A stretch of DNA of 64,000 nucleotides from Viscum album (lineage: Eukaryota; Streptophyta; Magnoliopsida; Santalales; Viscaceae), in NCBI GenBank assembly GCA_963277665.1, contig OY728122.1, positions 1,550,018,868 to 1,550,082,867 on the forward strand, written 5' to 3'. The translations under genes were made by a program, and so were the position numbers. This document shows, one piece after another, positions 61,280 through 64,000 of this stretch. Each line of letters starts with the position of its first letter. The first letter of the stretch is position 1. The notes under the pieces were generated by a model. That model was given only the letters and a program-made list of their open reading frames with translations, did no database searches and was not told the origin of the DNA.

Positions 61280-62400
61280 GATTCACATTAAATTATAAAA
61301 AAATTATGGTATCTTCTATAATCAAATCCCCTTTATTGGTAAACTCAAATAGTTTCTTTATCACATCCTATTTTTTAAAATGAACTCTATGAATATCATT
61401 TTGATACAATTATAAGTGTTTCAATGATGCATCATAATACTAGTTAAATAACATCAGGATGGATAATGTATCGTAATTTAAAATATTCAAACCATTCTAG
61501 GTCTCCATAATAACCATCAAATTCAGTTACCAATAAATAAAAAACATAACAAATATATGAGAATATGGTGGTTTCATCTTTGGCTCTTAATGAGAGAAAC
61601 AATGTTGACATTTTATTCTCAATCCAAAATATCTTTTCATTTAACATAATTTTTATGAGATTTCATTATGTATTGTCCTTATTCAATTTTCTATTTGTAA
61701 TTATCCTTGTATAAATGTTACTTCTAACTCTTATAAAATTAAACCTTATATGTAATTGGTTTTTTTATCAGCTAAAAAGGGAATTAATTCAATTATGATT
61801 TCTCCATCTTCTTATCCATATCTAGTTGGGCTATAAAAATGATTATAAATTATATGGAAAGCTATCCATAATGGTTTTATTTTACTAATGCACAATAATA
61901 ATCATTATGTTACTATTTTTTAGAATCATAAATAATTCTTCTTCTTGGATGTCTTCAAATAAACCAACTATTTTTTCTCTAATGGATAGATTGTATCAAT
62001 TTCTTCCACCAACATCACCCAATATTGATGTTCATAGAAAATAAGAATAGGTCAAGGACCTGGCCTTTTCTTCGAAAATGGAATCACATATACATTACTA
62101 TATCATCATTCACAATATTCATTTCATGTATAATTTATTCAATACTGTAATGTTTTTACACCCAAGGTAAAATCATCATCTTTCTTGTTTGTATTTTTCT
62201 CATCCATTAGAGTATTTTAAATTTGAAAAACTTCTTATACATGATTGATTTATTTATATCATAAATAATTATTATTATGGAAAATTAATTTTTCATTTTT
62301 ACAAAAAATTCAAGACATTGAAATTAATTTTTATTAGAAATATTTTACTTCTTTGGGTACCTTTTTTCAATTATAAAAAATTCCTCAATATTTAAGATAT
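61280..62400 (-). pseudogene. LINE (plant L1 type) reverse transcriptase, second fossil
   Basis: Minus strand, in order: IEEFFIIEKRYPKK near 62350-62392 (the L1 EE.FW.QKSR linker), KRPGP-PILIFYEHQYWVM at about 62000-62075 (for KAPGPDGFP..FYQ.YW), ELIPFLADKK then FNFIRVRSNIYTRIITNR near 61690-61790 (for LIPK and FRPISLCN..YKIITNRL), and EFDGYYGDLEWFEYF with IHPDVI in the frame 61444-61647 (for KLDMSKAYDRVEW.FL and GFHP.VI). A GDLIIEDTIIFL stretch near 61300-61345 sits at the RQGDPLSPYLF site. The first catalytic Asp position (FD) is kept. Frames change several times. The endonuclease to the right and the C-terminus to the left were not recognised. Confidence 0.72.
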
Positions 62401-64000
62401 TCTATCTCTTAATTAATTCCATTTTTTGTCTTCATAATATCATGAAAAAATAAGTAAATGTATTAAATAAAATTATATAGTACCAGAAATGGCCAATAAT
62501 TCTTGTTATATTTCAAGTAGATGTAATTTTCCTATCTTTTGCATATTACATTTTATAACAAAAAATACACTATTTAGAGTACACTTTGTATATTATTTCA
62601 TGTTACAAATAACTACATTCACCCCTGATATAGTTGTAAAATTCATTTAACAGGTTTCTACCACTATTTTCGTACATTATGAATATTATATTATAATAGA
62701 CATTGAACCAACATTACTAATAAAAAAAATTATGAGACAGGGTGAAAAATTATTTTAAGCCTGTAGTATTATAATTAAGACATGTTTTTATTGCCTTATT
62801 AGAAATAATATTATTTCATTTAATATAATGAATCTCATTAGGATTTTTAATGGAAAAAGTTCTTTCTTAAAGCTTCATCAGAGGACTCAACTTGTGTCAG
62901 TTATACATTTTTTTATTTTACTTACAATTTAATACACCTCAAGATACGTGAATTATTATTATCCCCAACTATTAAAGAACGTTATTTACATTCATTATCC
63001 GTTAATCCATGAAATATTCCAACATTATTCTAATATAATATAACTATTCTAGATGATATTTTACCCTTTAATCGCTGATCTCAAACTGGGAATTTTATAT
63101 ATCCACAGTAGCGTATTGTGTTTCATCCAATGCATGATTCCACACAAAAAAAGGTTTTAAATCCTCAAAATTCACATGATAATTTCATGAAACATTTCTT
63201 CTACAAGGGAATATTCTCTACGTATAACTGTAAGAGTTGTTTTTGGGTTTCCACATTATTGATGAGAGTTTTAGAAATTTAAAAATTATTATCTAATTAT
63301 ATATCTAAAGATGCATTCTCTATTTTGAGATATGTGTTATCTTGTTTTAGTACCTTTATAATAATATATATATTCAAATGAAAATTTAACAAGATACCAT
63401 ATTAAAATAATTATTAATGTTAGTATAGAAGTTACCAAGTGCTTCACTATGTACCATTTCATCATTTTTATTTCATAAATTATAATTTGGGAGGTTCTTA
63501 ATAAATTTAATAGATAATGTATCACATTAATTAACTAAACATATGTTTTACTATATTTCCCCTTTAAAATATTTCTTAAATTATTATCCTATTTCATCTA
63601 CCTAATCTTTAATTTTTTGGCTACTATATCAATAAATAATTTTAATGGGTATTAGAAATATAATATAGATATAAAATTATTGTATGATATTAATAAATAA
63701 TTAAGAAAATATACTATATAAAATAATAAGTAGAAGTTGTTATGATAATAGTTGAAGCTCACAAGGATCTAAGTTGTTACACTATTATTATGGGGGGAGT
63801 GAATAAGTCTATACAAATTCATTAAAATTGTTTTATCTCTCTATTTCCCCTATTAATATTCATATCTCTTCATATGATAGATTAAATGGGTATAATTATG
63901 AAATTACAACACACCACCATGCATGTAAAGATTTAAATATATTATTTCAGAAGTACATACCATTTTACATGGCCTTCCCCTAATGCAGGTAACTAAATAC
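62401..64000. other. AT-rich stretch, possibly LINE 5' part
   Basis: The endonuclease domain of the LINE would lie here on the minus strand, but I see no convincing motif. The open frame 63337-63525 is AT-driven. A short AT run lies near 63361-63374. Confidence 0.4.

Noticed and set aside
1..64000. CRISPR arrays, bacterial operons or phage-like cassettes
   Set aside because: The tandem arrays seen have no spacer and repeat structure, there are no ribosome binding sites or bacterial genes, and all coding remnants are of plant retrotransposons.
1..64000. Organellar DNA inserts (chloroplast or mitochondrial)
   Set aside because: No photosystem, ribosomal or tRNA sequence was recognised; the AT richness is explained by decayed repeats.

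Overview
This window looks like intergenic DNA from a large, repeat-rich plant nuclear genome, probably a flowering plant. The evidence is chromodomain-bearing Ty3/gypsy retrotransposons with LTRs of 2-3.7 kb, an Athila/Tat-type gypsy pol, plant L1-type LINEs that include an RNase H region, and initiator-methionine-tRNA primer sites. The background is very AT-rich and poor in CG and CNG words, as expected of old, methylated repeats losing C by deamination. The species cannot be told from the sequence. I see no intact host gene, no tRNA or rRNA gene and no CRISPR array. Nearly every open frame of 60-130 codons is either a piece of a dead element or chance.

Layout. 1-3529: 3' end of a plus-strand chromovirus (integrase, chromodomain, polypurine tract, 2.1-kb LTR) whose left part lies outside the window. 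3.5-7.9 kb: AT-rich, nothing recognised. 7.9-9.8 kb: minus-strand LINE fossil (RT C-terminus to RNase H). 9.8-19.7 kb: AT-rich, with one possible LTR remnant (13.8-14.6 kb) and one TATA/CT-rich promoter-like stretch (18.3 kb). 19.7-25.5 kb: minus-strand chromovirus, heavily decayed and internally deleted, with an eight-unit 45-bp tandem array in its LTR. 25.56-43.78 kb: a plus-strand chromovirus with two LTRs of about 3.3 kb. Its leader is split by a 6.9-kb insert that has a C-rich left flank, a G-rich right flank and an Athila/Tat-like pol in the middle. 44.75-56.27 kb: a younger minus-strand chromovirus of the same family as the 19.7-25.5 kb element, with 3.7-kb LTRs, PBS, PPT and a near-matching 5-bp target duplication, but only 4.1 kb of internal sequence because the RT core is deleted. 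56.7 kb: a possible tRNA-derived SINE. 61.3-62.4 kb: a second minus-strand LINE RT fossil. The remainder is AT-rich DNA without a recognised feature.

How the parts relate. These sequences do not work together as a system; they are layers of insertions. The best supported new observations are the nested 25.56-43.78 kb structure, the G-rich subterminal motif array, the 45-bp and 36-bp tandem arrays at equivalent places in related LTRs, and the large-LTR, RT-deleted element at 44.75-56.27 kb. All protein matches were made by eye from remembered family consensus patterns; boundaries are approximate unless termini are stated.
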